Source: Vibrio hippocampi
GTDB taxonomy: Bacteria; Pseudomonadota; Gammaproteobacteria; Enterobacterales; Vibrionaceae
Direction: 5' to 3'
Assembly (NCBI RefSeq): GCF_921292975.1
Contig: NZ_CAKLCM010000001.1
Span: 186,001-250,000 of the forward strand
Length of the DNA: 64,000 bases
Both the position numbers and the translations under genes were made by a program. This document shows positions 10,578 through 21,210 of this stretch, piece after piece. Within the stretch, counting starts at the first letter, position 1. Each line of letters begins with the position of its first letter. Below the pieces are notes generated by a model that was given only the letters and a program-made list of their open reading frames with translations, did not search any database and was not told the origin of the DNA.

Positions 10578-11513
10578 GTGAACGGACTATCAATTTCTCG
10601 GCAAACCGCATTTAATGCTGACAAGTTGTCTCATTTATTAAGCCGTGGCCTCCAATATCAGTCAAAAATCAGTGTAATTTGTACTCTTCTTTTGTTAGCA
10701 ATGTCTGCATGGATCTTGGGTGTCCTTGCGTGGCAGTTGTTTCCTCAATCTCAATCGGTCAGTCGTTGGACGCCTCCTGTTGTCTCTTCGAAAACCGCAC
10801 ACTCCTCTGCAGACTTTGACTCGGAAGACATCAATAAGGGCAATATTTTTGGGCAATACAATAGCAAGCAACAAGTTGTTAAAGCTCCCGTTGTTTCTGA
10901 TGCGCCGAAATCACGCCTAAACGTCGTACTTGTTGGCTCGGTAGTGAGCAATAACGCCAAGCTAAGCTTGGCCGTGGTTGCCAATAAAGGTAAACAAGCG
11001 ACCTATGGGATTGGAGAGAAGATCGAGGGCACAAGAGCAACGATTAATGCGATATTGATCGATCGAATTATCATCTCTAATGCTGGACGTGATGAGACGG
11101 TGATGTTGGAGGGATTAGATTACCAAAAGCTTGACTCTACTCAGTCAACGAAGAGACCAAGTTCCAATGTTCGCGGTAACAACAGTCGTTCAGAAGAAGC
11201 CAGTGCTGATGATCTTGAAGCGATTCGCCAAGCGATTACTGAAGATCCTCAGCAAATATTCCAATATGTCCGACTTTCTCAGGTAAAGAAAGCGGGTAAA
11301 ATCCTTGGTTATCGAGTTAGTCCGGGTAAAAAGCCGGAACTGTTTAACTCTGTCGGGCTAAAAAATGGCGACATTGCCACCGAGTTAAATGGTCAAGACC
11401 TTACGGACCCATCATCAATGGGTGAAATATTTAAATCTATCAATAATTTGACCGAGCTAAATCTTACGGTTGAACGTGATGGACAGCAACACGATATATT
11501 TATTCAGTTTTAA
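10578..11513 (+). CDS. epsC: Type II secretion protein GspC (EpsC), inner-membrane coupling protein
   Basis: A 311-residue bitopic protein linking the inner-membrane platform to the outer-membrane secretin. One membrane helix is at about residues 31-53. A Pro/Ser-rich periplasmic linker leads to the homology-region domain (about 95-180, starting near SRLNVVLVGSVVS), which docks on secretin N0. The C-terminal PDZ domain (about 205-311; GLKNGDIATELNGQDLTD) helps select substrates. The start is GTG with a weak AGGTA. It is the first gene of the twelve-gene eps operon, 31 bp before epsD. Confidence 0.96.
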   Translation: MNGLSISRQTAFNADKLSHLLSRGLQYQSKISVICTLLLLAMSAWILGVLAWQLFPQSQSVSRWTPPVVSSKTAHSSADFDSEDINKGNIFGQYNSKQQVVKAPVVSDAPKSRLNVVLVGSVVSNNAKLSLAVVANKGKQATYGIGEKIEGTRATINAILIDRIIISNAGRDETVMLEGLDYQKLDSTQSTKRPSSNVRGNNSRSEEASADDLEAIRQAITEDPQQIFQYVRLSQVKKAGKILGYRVSPGKKPELFNSVGLKNGDIATELNGQDLTDPSSMGEIFKSINNLTELNLTVERDGQQHDIFIQF

Positions 11514-11544
11514 TCGCATCTGGAATGCAAGTAGGGAGCATTAA

Positions 11545-13569
11545 GTGAAGAGTTGGCTCAAAACAAGTACCTGGTTATTGATGGGGAGCCTGATGGCAGC
11601 CCCAACGGTATCAGCCAATGAATTTAGCGCCAGTTTCAAAGGAACTGACATTCAGGAATTTATCAATATTGTGGGACGCAATCTTGATAAGACCATTATT
11701 GTTGACCCTACGGTTCGCGGCAAAGTCGACGTCCGTAGTTATGATGTACTCAACGAAGAGCAATACTATAGTTTTTTCCTCAACGTACTTGAGGTCTATG
11801 GTTATGCAGTTGTCGAAATGGACAACGGTATACTCAAGGTCATTAAGGCAAAGGACTCTAAAACATCGGCAATTCCAGTCGTAGGCGATAATGATGTTAT
11901 TGCTGGAGACAGTGTTGTTACCCGTGTGGTTGCGGTGAAAAATGTCTCGGTACGCGAATTATCGCCCCTACTACGCCAATTAAATGACAATGCTGGTGCT
12001 GGTAACGTGGTTCACTATGACCCAGCAAACATCATCTTGATTACTGGTCGTGCTGCGGTGGTTAATCGCTTAGCCGATATCATTAAACGCGTCGACCAAG
12101 CGGGTGATAAAGAAATTGAAGTGGTTGAGCTAAACAATGCCTCTGCAGCAGAAATGGTTCGTATTGTTGATGCGTTAAATAAAACCACCGACTCAAAAAA
12201 TACCCCTGCGTTGTTGGAGCCTAAACTGGTTGCTGATGAGCGTACCAACTCCATTCTTATTTCGGGTGAGCCGCAAGTGCGTTCACGCTTACGTCGGCTA
12301 ATCAAGCAACTAGATATTGAGATGGCGTCTAAAGGTAATAACCGAGTTCATTACCTAAAAAATGCCAAAGCTGAAGATCTGGTTGATGTCCTTAAAGGTG
12401 TCTCTGAGAACCTACAAAAAGAGAAGCAATCGGGTTCAAAGAGCTCTTCCGCGAATCGTTCAGAGGTGATGATTTCTGCCCACGCAGAGACCAATGCGTT
12501 AGTACTCACTGCGCCGCCAGATATTATGAATGCACTGCTTGAAGTCATTCAACAGTTGGACATTCGTCGCGCGCAGGTATTGATTGAAGCACTTATTGTT
12601 GAGATGTCTGAAGGTGATGGTCTGAATTTTGGTGTTCAGTGGGGCTCATTAGAAACCGGCGCTGTAATTCAATACGGTAATACGGGAGCAAGTATCGGTC
12701 AGGTGATGGTTGGTCTTGAAGAAGCCAAGGATACGACGCAAACAGAAAGTTATTGGGATTCAGATAACAGCACTTGGGAGACCCGTGAATATACCGAAGA
12801 AGGTGATTACACGACCTTAGCAGCGGCATTAAGTGGTGTGAATGGAGCCGCATTAAGTATCGCGATGGGGGATTGGACCGCTCTTATTAGCGCCGTTTCC
12901 AGCGATAACAACTCCAATATCCTTTCTTCTCCGAGCATCACTGTCATGGATAACGGTGAAGCGTCTTTCATTGTGGGTGAAGAAGTACCGGTATTGACGG
13001 GTTCTACAGCGGGTTCCAATAACACCAACCCATTCCAAACCGTTGAACGTAAAGAAGTGGGCATTAAGCTTAAGGTGGTTCCTCAGATCAACGAAGGCAA
13101 CGCAGTTCGTCTCGATATTGAACAAGAGGTCTCCAACGTGTTAGGTGCCAGCGGTGCGGTCGATGTACGTTTCGCTAAGCGTCAGCTGAATACCTCGGTG
13201 ATGATTCAAGATGGTCAGATGTTAGTGTTAGGTGGCTTGATTGATGAACGCGCACTTGAAAGTGAATCAAAAGTACCATTACTCGGTGATATTCCTTATC
13301 TAGGTCGTCTATTTAGCTCGACCAGCACTTCGGTTGAGAAGCGTAACCTGATGGTATTTATCAAGCCGACCATCATTCGTGATGGCGTGACGGCGGATGG
13401 TATTACGCAGCGTAAATATAACTATATCCGTGCAGAGCAACTCTTTAAGGCTGATCAAGGTCTGAAGATGATGGATGATGCATTAATCCCTGTACTACCA
13501 GAGTATGGAGAAGAGATCACTCACCCTGCAGAAATCCAAGCCTTTATCGATCAGATGGAAGCGAAGTAA
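11545..13569 (+). CDS. epsD: Type II secretion secretin GspD (EpsD)
   Basis: A 674-residue outer-membrane secretin; fifteen subunits form the exit channel for folded exoproteins. The signal peptide is about residues 1-24 (cut after VSA). The periplasmic N0 domain starts at [13 protein letters not shown], followed by N1-N3, including a Ser/Lys-rich loop in N3 ([10 protein letters not shown]). The secretin core carries the VPVLTGS gate region, and an acidic insertion ([12 protein letters not shown]) probably forms the Vibrio-type cap gate. The last residues are the likely pilotin-binding S domain. Start is GTG with GGGAG upstream; the stop overlaps the epsE ATG by one base. Confidence 0.98.
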   Translation: MKSWLKTSTWLLMGSLMAAPTVSANEFSASFKGTDIQEFINIVGRNLDKTIIVDPTVRGKVDVRSYDVLNEEQYYSFFLNVLEVYGYAVVEMDNGILKVIKAKDSKTSAIPVVGDNDVIAGDSVVTRVVAVKNVSVRELSPLLRQLNDNAGAGNVVHYDPANIILITGRAAVVNRLADIIKRVDQAGDKEIEVVELNNASAAEMVRIVDALNKTTDSKNTPALLEPKLVADERTNSILISGEPQVRSRLRRLIKQLDIEMASKGNNRVHYLKNAKAEDLVDVLKGVSENLQKEKQSGSKSSSANRSEVMISAHAETNALVLTAPPDIMNALLEVIQQLDIRRAQVLIEALIVEMSEGDGLNFGVQWGSLETGAVIQYGNTGASIGQVMVGLEEAKDTTQTESYWDSDNSTWETREYTEEGDYTTLAAALSGVNGAALSIAMGDWTALISAVSSDNNSNILSSPSITVMDNGEASFIVGEEVPVLTGSTAGSNNTNPFQTVERKEVGIKLKVVPQINEGNAVRLDIEQEVSNVLGASGAVDVRFAKRQLNTSVMIQDGQMLVLGGLIDERALESESKVPLLGDIPYLGRLFSSTSTSVEKRNLMVFIKPTIIRDGVTADGITQRKYNYIRAEQLFKADQGLKMMDDALIPVLPEYGEEITHPAEIQAFIDQMEAK

Positions 13570-15065
13570 TGATGGAAAAATTGCAGCATCAACCTCTAGT
13601 GCAGCGTCTGCCGTTTAGCTTTGCTAAGCGTTTTAGAGTGGTGTTGGAGTACGCTGACGCACAAACCACGCTGTATTATGCAGAGCCGTTAGCGCTCAAC
13701 GCACTGCAAGAGGTGAAACGCGTTTGTCGTACCAATTTTGTTCTTCAGCCTCTCGAAGCTAATGAATTTGACACAAAACTCACTCAGGTTTATCAAAGGG
13801 ATTCATCGGAAGCACGTCAGTTGATGGAAGATATTGGCGCAGATAGTGATGATTTCTTCTCTTTAGCAGAAGAGTTACCACAAGATGAAGACTTGCTTGA
13901 GTCCGATGATGATGCGCCGATCATCAAATTGATTAACGCTATGTTGGGCGAAGCCATCAAAGAGGGTGCGTCAGATATTCATATCGAGACCTTTGAAAAG
14001 ATGTTATCGATTCGCTTCCGTGTTGATGGTGTGTTACGTGATGTACTCGCGCCAAGCCGCAAGTTGGCACCTTTGCTGGTGTCTCGTGTGAAAGTTATGG
14101 CGAAGCTCGATATTGCTGAAAAGCGTGTACCTCAAGATGGTCGTATCTCACTGCGTATCGGTGGTCGTGCCGTTGATGTTCGTGTGTCGACGATGCCATC
14201 TTCTCATGGTGAGCGCGTGGTGATGCGTCTTCTAGATAAGAATGCGACTCGACTTGATCTGCATAGTTTGGGTATGACCGATGCGAACCATCAGCACTTC
14301 CGCGCTTTGATCAAACGTCCACACGGTATTATTTTGGTCACCGGTCCCACCGGTTCGGGTAAATCGACCACCTTGTATGCGGGACTGCAAGAGATCAACA
14401 GTAATGAACGCAATATTCTTACCGTTGAAGACCCGATTGAATTTGATATTGACGGTATCGGTCAAACTCAGGTTAACCCTAAAGTTGATATGACATTCGC
14501 CCGAGGTTTACGAGCGATCTTACGTCAGGACCCCGATGTGGTGATGGTCGGTGAGATCCGTGATTTGGAAACCGCGCAGATCGCTGTGCAAGCATCGCTT
14601 ACTGGTCACTTGGTAATGTCGACACTGCACACTAACACCGCGATTGGTGCGATCACGCGTATGCGAGATATGGGAATTGAACCCTTCTTGATCTCCTCAT
14701 CACTGCTAGGTGTTCTCGCACAGCGTCTTGTGCGTACGCTATGTAAGGATTGTAAAGAGCCTTATCATGCTGATACGGCAACTAAGCAAGTGTTTGATAT
14801 GGATGCGACAGAAGAGTTAGTGCTCCATAAAGCCGTAGGTTGTGAGAAGTGCAACTATAAAGGTTATCGTGGACGAACCGGTATTCACGAGTTGTTGATG
14901 GTCGATGAGCAGGTACAAACGCTTATTCATGATGAAGCGGGAGAGCAAGCGATAGAAAAAGCGATTCGCGCTCGTACTCCAAGCATTCGCGCTGATGGGT
15001 TAAGCAAAGTCAAACTCGGTGTTACCTCTATCGAAGAAGTAATGCGAGTGACAAAGGAAGCATAA
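13569..15065 (+). CDS. epsE: Type II secretion ATPase GspE (EpsE)
   Basis: A 498-residue cytoplasmic hexameric ATPase that powers pseudopilus assembly. It has N1/N2 domains that bind EpsL, Walker [10 protein letters not shown] at residues 259-267, an Asp box (VEDPIEFD), and Walker B plus His-box in [12 protein letters not shown] and STLHTN. A zinc-binding C4 module (Cys392, Cys395, Cys425, Cys428) is intact, as in V. cholerae EpsE. TAATG overlaps the epsD stop, so translation is coupled. A second ATG follows directly (MME), so the exact start is uncertain by one codon. Confidence 0.98.
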   Translation: MMEKLQHQPLVQRLPFSFAKRFRVVLEYADAQTTLYYAEPLALNALQEVKRVCRTNFVLQPLEANEFDTKLTQVYQRDSSEARQLMEDIGADSDDFFSLAEELPQDEDLLESDDDAPIIKLINAMLGEAIKEGASDIHIETFEKMLSIRFRVDGVLRDVLAPSRKLAPLLVSRVKVMAKLDIAEKRVPQDGRISLRIGGRAVDVRVSTMPSSHGERVVMRLLDKNATRLDLHSLGMTDANHQHFRALIKRPHGIILVTGPTGSGKSTTLYAGLQEINSNERNILTVEDPIEFDIDGIGQTQVNPKVDMTFARGLRAILRQDPDVVMVGEIRDLETAQIAVQASLTGHLVMSTLHTNTAIGAITRMRDMGIEPFLISSSLLGVLAQRLVRTLCKDCKEPYHADTATKQVFDMDATEELVLHKAVGCEKCNYKGYRGRTGIHELLMVDEQVQTLIHDEAGEQAIEKAIRARTPSIRADGLSKVKLGVTSIEEVMRVTKEA

Positions 15066-15068
15066 TCA

Positions 15069-16301
15069 ATGGCGGCGTTTGAATACAAAGCACTGGATGC
15101 AAAAGGCAAACGTGTCAAAGGCTTGATTGAAGGGGATAACCCAAGGCAAGCAAGGCAGCGCCTGAAAGAAAAAGGTCTAGTACCGATTGATATCGTTGAG
15201 ACCAGCGGTAAATCCTCCCGAAAAAAACAAGGGACTAATACGGCTAAGCCCATGTTTAAGCGTGGTATTAGCACCTCCGATTTAGCCTTGATTACTCGTC
15301 AACTTTCGACACTTGTACAGTCTGGCATGCCGCTGGAAGAGTGCTTAAAAGCCGTTTCCGAGCAATCAGAAAAGCCGCGTATCGGCAGCATGCTTGCAGC
15401 TATCCGTTCTAAGGTCACAGAAGGCTATACCTTGTCAGATAGTCTGGGTGACTATCCACATATTTTTGATGATCTGTATTGTTCGATGGTGGCAGCGGGT
15501 GAAAAATCAGGACACCTTGACTCCATTTTGGAACGCTTGGCAGATTACGCCGAAAATCGACAAAAAATGCGCTCGAAACTGCAACAGGCCATGATTTATC
15601 CAGTAGTGCTGGTTGTGTTTGCTGTGGTTATCGTCGCTTTCTTGCTTGCGGCTGTTGTGCCCAAAATTGTCGGTCAGTTTGTGCAGATGGGGCAAGAACT
15701 GCCTAAGTCGACGCAATTTTTGCTCTCTTCCAGTGACTTTGTTCAGGAATGGGGGTTACTGTTGCTCGGTGGGATGGTCATTGTGATCTATCTCATTAAA
15801 GCGGCACTAAGGCGCCCGTCGGTTCGAATGAATTGGGATACGCGAGTTTTGAATTTGCCTTTGATAGGTAAAATTGCTCGAGGGCTGAATACATCAAGAT
15901 TTGCACGTACACTCGCTATCTGTACCTCTAGCGCGATTCCAATCTTGGATGGCATGAAAGTATCGGTCGACGTTATGACCAATCACTTTGCTAAGAAACA
16001 GGTGTCGACAGCAGCGGAAAATGTACGAGAAGGTGCAAGTCTTAGGAAAGCATTGGAGCAAACCAAACTTTTCCCACCTATGATGTTGCATATGATCGCC
16101 AGTGGTGAGCAAAGTGGTGAGTTAGAGAGTATGCTAACTCGTGCTGCTGATAACCAAGACCAGAGTTTTGAATCTACGGTTAATATTGCTTTGGGTATTT
16201 TTACCCCGCTGTTAATCGCGCTAATGGCGGGTTTGGTGCTGTTTATTGTGATGGCAACCTTAATGCCAATCTTAGAAATGAACAATTTAATGTCTAGCTA
16301 A
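15069..16301 (+). CDS. epsF: Type II secretion inner-membrane platform protein GspF (EpsF)
   Basis: A 410-residue polytopic inner-membrane protein forming the core of the assembly platform beneath the pseudopilus. Two homologous cytoplasmic T2SSF domains are visible (starting near STLVQSGMPLEECL and RTLAICTSSAIPILDG). Membrane helices lie around residues 170-195, 220-243 and 375-400. It starts 3 bp after the epsE stop. The EpsE-EpsF pair is the motor-platform unit of the system. Confidence 0.98.
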   Translation: MAAFEYKALDAKGKRVKGLIEGDNPRQARQRLKEKGLVPIDIVETSGKSSRKKQGTNTAKPMFKRGISTSDLALITRQLSTLVQSGMPLEECLKAVSEQSEKPRIGSMLAAIRSKVTEGYTLSDSLGDYPHIFDDLYCSMVAAGEKSGHLDSILERLADYAENRQKMRSKLQQAMIYPVVLVVFAVVIVAFLLAAVVPKIVGQFVQMGQELPKSTQFLLSSSDFVQEWGLLLLGGMVIVIYLIKAALRRPSVRMNWDTRVLNLPLIGKIARGLNTSRFARTLAICTSSAIPILDGMKVSVDVMTNHFAKKQVSTAAENVREGASLRKALEQTKLFPPMMLHMIASGEQSGELESMLTRAADNQDQSFESTVNIALGIFTPLLIALMAGLVLFIVMATLMPILEMNNLMSS

Positions 16302-16312
16302 TCTAATCGAAT

Positions 16313-16330
16313 TCCTGCGATCGCGCAGGA
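16313..16330 (+). other. Hairpin in the epsG leader
   Basis: A perfect 7-bp inverted repeat TCCTGCG-ATCG-CGCAGGA between the epsF stop and the epsG ribosome-binding site (CGGAG at 16341-16345). There is no T-run, so it is not a terminator; it could protect or delimit the 5' end of a processed epsG message. Confidence 0.65.
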
Positions 16331-16351
16331 GCAATTATTTCGGAGTAATTC

Positions 16352-16795
16352 ATGAAAAAGACAATGAAAAAACAAGCAGGCTTCACGCTGCTAGAAGTGA
16401 TGGTCGTGGTGGTCATTCTGGGTATTTTAGCCAGTTTTGTCGTACCCAACCTGCTTGGCAACAAAGAGAAAGCCGATCAACAAAAAGTGATCACCGATAT
16501 TGTGGCTTTAGAAAATGCCCTTGATATGTACAAGCTAGACAATAGCGTCTACCCAACCACGGATCAGGGCTTAGACGCTTTGGTAACAAAACCAAACAAT
16601 CCGGAGCCACGTAACTACCGCACAGATGGTTATATTCGTCGTCTGCCTCAAGACCCATGGGGTTATGATTATCAATACCTAAGCCCTGGCGATAAAGGAA
16701 CCATTGATATCTTTAGTCTTGGTGCTGATGGTCAAGAAGGCGGCGAAGGCGCTGCGGCAGATATTGGTAACTGGAACATTCAAGACTTCCAGTAA
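16352..16795 (+). CDS. epsG: Type II secretion major pseudopilin GspG (EpsG)
   Basis: A 147-residue class III pilin-like protein and the main subunit of the pseudopilus. The short leader (MKKTMKKQAG) is cut by prepilin peptidase before FTLLEVMVVV, with the invariant Glu at +5. The C-terminal half has the GspG-specific segment (YPTTDQGLDALV and later DGYIRRLPQDPWG) and the Asp-rich calcium loop near the end (SLGADGQEGG). It needs far higher copy number than its neighbours, and hairpins lie on both sides of the gene. Confidence 0.98.
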   Translation: MKKTMKKQAGFTLLEVMVVVVILGILASFVVPNLLGNKEKADQQKVITDIVALENALDMYKLDNSVYPTTDQGLDALVTKPNNPEPRNYRTDGYIRRLPQDPWGYDYQYLSPGDKGTIDIFSLGADGQEGGEGAAADIGNWNIQDFQ

Positions 16796-16807
16796 TGGGA
16801 ATCGGTA

Positions 16808-16842
16808 GTAGGCAGGGAAATTGACTCCCTGCCTGATTTTTA
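16808..16842 (+). terminator. Terminator-like hairpin between epsG and epsH
   Basis: GGCAGGGA-AATTGAC-TCCCTGCC followed by TGATTTTTA, in the 65-bp gap after epsG. It is inside the operon, so it probably attenuates transcription or stabilises a short epsG-containing message rather than stopping everything. Confidence 0.7.
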
Positions 16843-16860
16843 CGATAGGGAATAGCCAAG

Positions 16861-17454
16861 ATGCGAGCTGCTCGCCAACGTGGTTTCACGCTGCTAGAAG
16901 TTTTATTGGTGCTGGTGCTGTTATCGATCAGTGCGGTTGCAGTGATTTCTACTCTGCCACAAAACCAACAAGATATCGTAAAAACCGAATCTCAGCGCCT
17001 ATTCCAAAGGCTGCAACTCTTCAATGAAGAGGCGATGTTAGCGGGTAAAGACTTTGGAATACGTGTTGATAAAGACAAATCTAAGTATGTATTTTTGGAG
17101 CTTAAAGCCGAGGGTTGGCAATTGGCTCAATTGAGCTCAATCCCAGAAGAAACGGTACTACCCGAGGGAATTGATCTTAAGCTAGATTTGAGTCAGGGCG
17201 CATGGGCAAGCAGTGAAAGTCTATTTGAACCCTCTTCTCTGTTTGATGATGAGATGTTTGCTGACCCAGATAAAGTAAAACCAGAAGAGCCACCACAAAT
17301 TTTCATCCTATCGAGTGGGGAAATCACGCCGGGAGAGTTTGTTTTTTCTCCACAAGATAGAAGCCAAGTTGACCAGTCATGGTATGTGCAGATTCAAGAG
17401 AATGGTTTGATTCGAGTTTTGGATGACAAGGATAAAAATGACGAGAGCAAATAG
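16861..17454 (+). CDS. epsH: Type II secretion minor pseudopilin GspH (EpsH)
   Basis: A 197-residue minor pseudopilin of the pseudopilus tip region. The leader (MRAARQRG) is cut before FTLLEVLLVLV with Glu at +5; a membrane/assembly helix is followed by a beta-rich globular domain with an acidic Pro/Asp/Glu stretch (DPDKVKPEEPP) at about residues 138-148. It follows the intra-operon hairpin after epsG and overlaps epsI by 17 bp. Family identity rests on the pseudopilin N-terminus, length and place in the G-H-I-J-K order. Confidence 0.95.
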   Translation: MRAARQRGFTLLEVLLVLVLLSISAVAVISTLPQNQQDIVKTESQRLFQRLQLFNEEAMLAGKDFGIRVDKDKSKYVFLELKAEGWQLAQLSSIPEETVLPEGIDLKLDLSQGAWASSESLFEPSSLFDDEMFADPDKVKPEEPPQIFILSSGEITPGEFVFSPQDRSQVDQSWYVQIQENGLIRVLDDKDKNDESK

Positions 17455-17794
17455 AGGTATGACGCTATTAGAAGTGTTGATTGCTCTGGCGATATTTGCC
17501 ACTGCCGCCATTTCTATCATTCGTTCCGTCACTCAACATATCAATACACTCAGCTATTTAGAGCAAAAAACCTTTGCTGCTATGGTGGTAGATAACCAAA
17601 TGGCGAAGGTGATGCTCAGCACTGACGCATTAAAAGCAAGTAAGGGAAAAGAGACGCTGGCTGGCGTTGAGTGGTACTGGAAAGTGACCCCAGTGAGTAC
17701 CGTCGATAATTTCCTTAAAGCCTTTGACGTTTCAGTCTCTGATAGCGAAAAAGGTAGCCCGATCGTGACGGTAAGGAGCTACGTTGCTAACTAA
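17438..17794 (+). CDS. epsI: Type II secretion minor pseudopilin GspI (EpsI)
   Basis: A 118-residue minor pseudopilin that nucleates the tip complex with EpsJ and EpsK. The leader MTRANRG is cut before MTLLEVLIALAIF (Glu at +5); the C-terminal domain contains the WYWKVTP-like segment typical of GspI. I start at the ATG at 17438 because AAGGAT lies four bases upstream and the leader length then matches relatives; an in-frame ATG at 17423 would extend the leader by five residues. It overlaps epsH by 17 bp and epsJ by 11 bp. Confidence 0.93.
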   Translation: MTRANRGMTLLEVLIALAIFATAAISIIRSVTQHINTLSYLEQKTFAAMVVDNQMAKVMLSTDALKASKGKETLAGVEWYWKVTPVSTVDNFLKAFDVSVSDSEKGSPIVTVRSYVAN

Positions 17795-18434
17795 GTCAAT
17801 AGTCAACAACAAGCAAAAAGGCTTCACACTCATAGAGGTATTGGTCGCTATTGCTATCTTTGCCAGTTTGAGCGTTGCGGCGTATCAGGTGGTGAATCAA
17901 GTTCAGCGCAGCAATGAATTATCTCAAGTTCGTAGCCAGCGTTTACAAGAAATCCAGCGCGCTTTCGTTTATATGGACAGTGACTTTCGTCAACTCGCAC
18001 TGCGCCAGTTTCGTCAAGATGGTGCCGAACCGACGACTCGTCTGATTGTTTGGCAGCCTAATTTACTCGAGTCTGACACTCGTGGCTTGCTGTTTACTCG
18101 TTTGGGCTGGCTGAATCCACAAAACCAGTTCCCTCGAGGGGAGGTGGCTAAGGTGGGTTATCGTTTAGTCGAGGGCAAGTTAGAACGTCTTTGGTGGCGC
18201 TACCCTGATACCGCAGTCAGCGAGCCTGCGATAGAGCTACCCATTTTATCCGATGTAGAGGGGTGGAATGTCCGCTTTTATAACGGCGAAAGTTGGTTAG
18301 ATGAATGGGAAACTGACTTAGCATTACCTCAGGCTGTCGAAGTGACCTTAACCCTTAAAGATTATCAAGATATCTCACGTATTTATCTGACGTCAGGGGG
18401 GTCAGTCAATGGGGCAAGCAGTGATGAAAGCTAA
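17784..18434 (+). CDS. epsJ: Type II secretion minor pseudopilin GspJ (EpsJ)
   Basis: A 216-residue minor pseudopilin. The leader ends ...NNKQKG and is cut before [13 protein letters not shown] with Glu at +5. The globular part has the GspJ signature of an aromatic/Arg-rich central region ([16 protein letters not shown]) and [10 protein letters not shown]. The start codon is TTG, supported by AAGGAG five bases upstream and by correct leader length; no ATG or GTG fits. It overlaps epsI by 11 bp and epsK by 26 bp, suggesting tight translational coupling of the tip subunits. Confidence 0.94.
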   Translation: MLTKSIVNNKQKGFTLIEVLVAIAIFASLSVAAYQVVNQVQRSNELSQVRSQRLQEIQRAFVYMDSDFRQLALRQFRQDGAEPTTRLIVWQPNLLESDTRGLLFTRLGWLNPQNQFPRGEVAKVGYRLVEGKLERLWWRYPDTAVSEPAIELPILSDVEGWNVRFYNGESWLDEWETDLALPQAVEVTLTLKDYQDISRIYLTSGGSVNGASSDES

Positions 18435-19479
18435 CCATTTGATACCGATGTCCCGCTTCGGAAAACCAAAGCGCCAGCAGCAAGGGGTTGCGCTTATAGT
18501 TATCCTGTTGCTGCTTGCCATTATGGTGTCGATTGCAGCGACGATGTCAGAGCGACTGTTTAGTCAGTTCACAAGAGCAAGTAGCCAGATAAATTATCAG
18601 CAAGCCTATTGGTATTCAGTGGGTGTCGAGGCTCTTGCGGTTGTCGGTATCGAGCAGAGCTACGAAAATAACAGCGATACGGTGAACCTGAATCAAGCAT
18701 GGGCAATTGAAGAGCAAACTTATCCGCTTGATTATGGTGTCGCCACAGGACGAATCAGAGATATGCAGGCATGCTTTAACCTTAATGCCCTTAGTGAGGT
18801 TGAGCCCAACAGCAATAGCACGTCACGCCCCTACTTGGTGTCGCTTTTCCGTGAGTTGCTTGAGCAGAGCCAAGTTGACAGTTATCAGGCTGAGCAGATC
18901 GCGGATTCAGCTTGGGAGTTTATCAACACCAGTACCGATGTTCGCTTGGTATCCGGTGTGGGTGATAGCTATTATGAATCGCTATCACCGGCGTATGTCA
19001 GTGCCAACGGACTATTGGCTGATAGCAGTGAGTTACGAGCGGTAAATCAAGTGACGGGGGATGCCATGCTAAAAATCGCCCCTTTGGTGTGTGCTTTACC
19101 TAGCACGGGTTGGTTATTGAATGTCAATACCGTCGTGCCTGAACAGTCAGTCATTATCGCGGCGATGTTTGCTCCTAACCTTTCTCAAGATGCTGCTCAA
19201 CAGATCATTGAGAATCGTCCATTTGATGGTTGGGATAGTGTTGACGATTTTTTACAAGAACCACAGTTGAGCTCAATCACTGATGATGTGACTGATGAAG
19301 CTAAGCAGTATTTAGCTGTGGATAGCGCCTATTTTGAATTAGATTCTGAGGTCATCGTGGACGAGTCCCGAATACGACTCAGAACATTGTTTTATAGTGA
19401 AGACAGAGAGAACGTAACCGTCGTTCGCCGTCGATTTGGAGGATTCCGTGAGCGAGTTCCTGACCGTTCGTCTGAATAG
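18409..19479 (+). CDS. epsK: Type II secretion minor pseudopilin GspK (EpsK)
   Basis: A 356-residue large minor pseudopilin capping the pseudopilus tip. The basic leader ends KPKRQQQG before [10 protein letters not shown]; the usual Glu at +5 is replaced by a hydrophobic residue, which is normal for GspK and marks it as the tip. The large inserted alpha-helical domain and C-terminal part ([14 protein letters not shown]) fit GspK. The start at 18409 has a G-rich site seven bases upstream. It overlaps epsL by 32 bp. Confidence 0.95.
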   Translation: MGQAVMKANHLIPMSRFGKPKRQQQGVALIVILLLLAIMVSIAATMSERLFSQFTRASSQINYQQAYWYSVGVEALAVVGIEQSYENNSDTVNLNQAWAIEEQTYPLDYGVATGRIRDMQACFNLNALSEVEPNSNSTSRPYLVSLFRELLEQSQVDSYQAEQIADSAWEFINTSTDVRLVSGVGDSYYESLSPAYVSANGLLADSSELRAVNQVTGDAMLKIAPLVCALPSTGWLLNVNTVVPEQSVIIAAMFAPNLSQDAAQQIIENRPFDGWDSVDDFLQEPQLSSITDDVTDEAKQYLAVDSAYFELDSEVIVDESRIRLRTLFYSEDRENVTVVRRRFGGFRERVPDRSSE

Positions 19480-20707
19480 TCAGCCAAACAGCCCCGTAGA
19501 TTGGGCAGTTTGGTCGACGAACCAGCAAGAAATGATTGCCAGTGGGTCGCTAGAGAGTATCGACCTACTTGATAGCATTAAAGAGTATGCCCAGCAGAGA
19601 GTCACATTGGTGATGCTAAGCGGCCAAGACGTTCACTTTTCAAAAGTGGAAATCCCAGCAGGGGGAGCACGTCAATTCGAAACCATGTTGCCTTACTTGG
19701 TGGAAGATGATGTGGCTCAGGACGTCGATGACCTACATTTTACTGTGTTGCATAAGCACGGGACCAGTGCGCAAATTTGTGCTGTAGACCGAGATTATCT
19801 GACGTCGTTACTTGCCACATTTGCCGCCCAAGGGATGGATGTGAAAAAAGTGGTCCCTGATGTTCTCACTTTGCCTGAGTCCCAACATACCACGGCGGTT
19901 GATATGAACGGTCAGTGGGTGCTGCGTACGGATAAGTATGCGGGTATGGTCGTGGAGCAAGATTGGTTGGCAGCGATACTCAGCAGCGATGTTTTTGAGC
20001 CAAGAATTGTAGAGTCGAGTGAGCAAGAAGATGACAGTCATGAGCCACAAAAAGTGGTGATAGAAAGTTACTCTTCCGTCGATGAATCAATCATCACTCT
20101 ATCTGAACAGGTGACTTGGCAGTTGCAACCTGTCGAGCTACCGATGGCGGTTTTATCCAAAGGTGTAGTTGATAGCGCTTTTAACTTGCTTAGCGGTGAG
20201 TTTAAGCCCAAGGCATCATTTGTTAAGCATTGGAAAGTTTGGCAAAAAGTAGCGGTGGCAGCATCTATTTTGCTTGTGGCATTAATCGCAAAGCAGGTGG
20301 TGTTGGTCAATCAATACGAATCTCAAGCCGCTCTATACCGAGCGGAAAGCGAGCGCATATTTAGAGCCATCTTCCCCGATAAACAACGTATACCAACGGT
20401 GAGCTACCTCAAAGGGCAGATGACAAGTGAACTAAGCCGTTTAGGGGGGAGTGATCAGTCATCGACTTCTGTATTGGAGTGGTTATCTCAGTTGCCAAAG
20501 ACCGTCGGCAAGGTCAACGCTATGCAAGTTGAGAGCTTTACTTATGATGGTAATCGTAATGAAGTGCGTATGGATGTGACCGCAAAAGATTTCATTAGCT
20601 TTGAAACTGCGAAAAATGAACTGGAAGCCCAGTTTACTGTTACTCAAGGACCATTGAATAAGAATGGTGATCGAGTGATGGGTAATTTTGTATTGAAGAA
20701 GAAATAG
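19448..20707 (+). CDS. epsL: Type II secretion protein GspL (EpsL)
   Basis: A 419-residue inner-membrane protein that tethers the EpsE ATPase to the membrane. The N-terminal cytoplasmic actin-like region (about 1-240) is followed by one membrane helix (about 266-287) and a periplasmic ferredoxin-like domain. I use the GTG at 19448, five bases after a GGAGG box; an in-frame TTG slightly upstream would place that ribosome-binding site inside the gene. It overlaps the end of epsK. Confidence 0.95.
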   Translation: MSEFLTVRLNSQPNSPVDWAVWSTNQQEMIASGSLESIDLLDSIKEYAQQRVTLVMLSGQDVHFSKVEIPAGGARQFETMLPYLVEDDVAQDVDDLHFTVLHKHGTSAQICAVDRDYLTSLLATFAAQGMDVKKVVPDVLTLPESQHTTAVDMNGQWVLRTDKYAGMVVEQDWLAAILSSDVFEPRIVESSEQEDDSHEPQKVVIESYSSVDESIITLSEQVTWQLQPVELPMAVLSKGVVDSAFNLLSGEFKPKASFVKHWKVWQKVAVAASILLVALIAKQVVLVNQYESQAALYRAESERIFRAIFPDKQRIPTVSYLKGQMTSELSRLGGSDQSSTSVLEWLSQLPKTVGKVNAMQVESFTYDGNRNEVRMDVTAKDFISFETAKNELEAQFTVTQGPLNKNGDRVMGNFVLKKK

Positions 20708-20715
20708 GGCGGATT

Positions 20716-21210
20716 ATGAAAGGATTGCTTCTAATGGCCCAAAGTTGGTGGGTAAGCATTAGTCAAAGAGAGCAGCGATTGGTTGTAGTCTGTGCCCTTA
20801 TTTTGCTGGTGGGCGGTATCTACTGGGGAATTCTTGCTCCCTTTGACCAGCGCACGGAATTGGCACAGTCTCGCATTCAATCAGAGAAACAGTTGCTATC
20901 TTGGGTGACACAGCAAGCGGATAAAATTACCGAGCAGCGTGAGGCGGGTGGTGTCGTGGTATCAAGCCAGCCGTTGAATCAGGTAGTGACTTCATCAACT
21001 CGTCGCTTCAATATTGAATTAATTCGTATGCAGCCTCGTAATGAACAACTGCAAGTTTGGATCAAACCGATTCCATTTGAGTTTTTTGTCAATTGGCTGT
21101 TCTACTTAGAGCAGCAGCAAGGTATCAGTGTTGAAGTGATGGATATTGATAAGTCTGATCAGGACGGTGTTATTGAAGTTAAGCGTTTACAATTTAAGCG
21201 AGGTAGCTAA
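20716..21210 (+). CDS. epsM: Type II secretion protein GspM (EpsM)
   Basis: A 164-residue bitopic inner-membrane protein that pairs with EpsL. A short cytoplasmic N-terminus with the family pattern (WWVSISQREQRLV) precedes a membrane helix at about residues 22-43 and a periplasmic ferredoxin-like domain. It starts 8 bp after epsL, and its stop is directly followed by the GTG of epsN. Confidence 0.95.
   Translation: MKGLLLMAQSWWVSISQREQRLVVVCALILLVGGIYWGILAPFDQRTELAQSRIQSEKQLLSWVTQQADKITEQREAGGVVVSSQPLNQVVTSSTRRFNIELIRMQPRNEQLQVWIKPIPFEFFVNWLFYLEQQQGISVEVMDIDKSDQDGVIEVKRLQFKRGS

Noticed and set aside
12015..13125. Several antisense frames within epsD
   Set aside because: They mirror codon bias of the secretin gene on the opposite strand and have no start signals.
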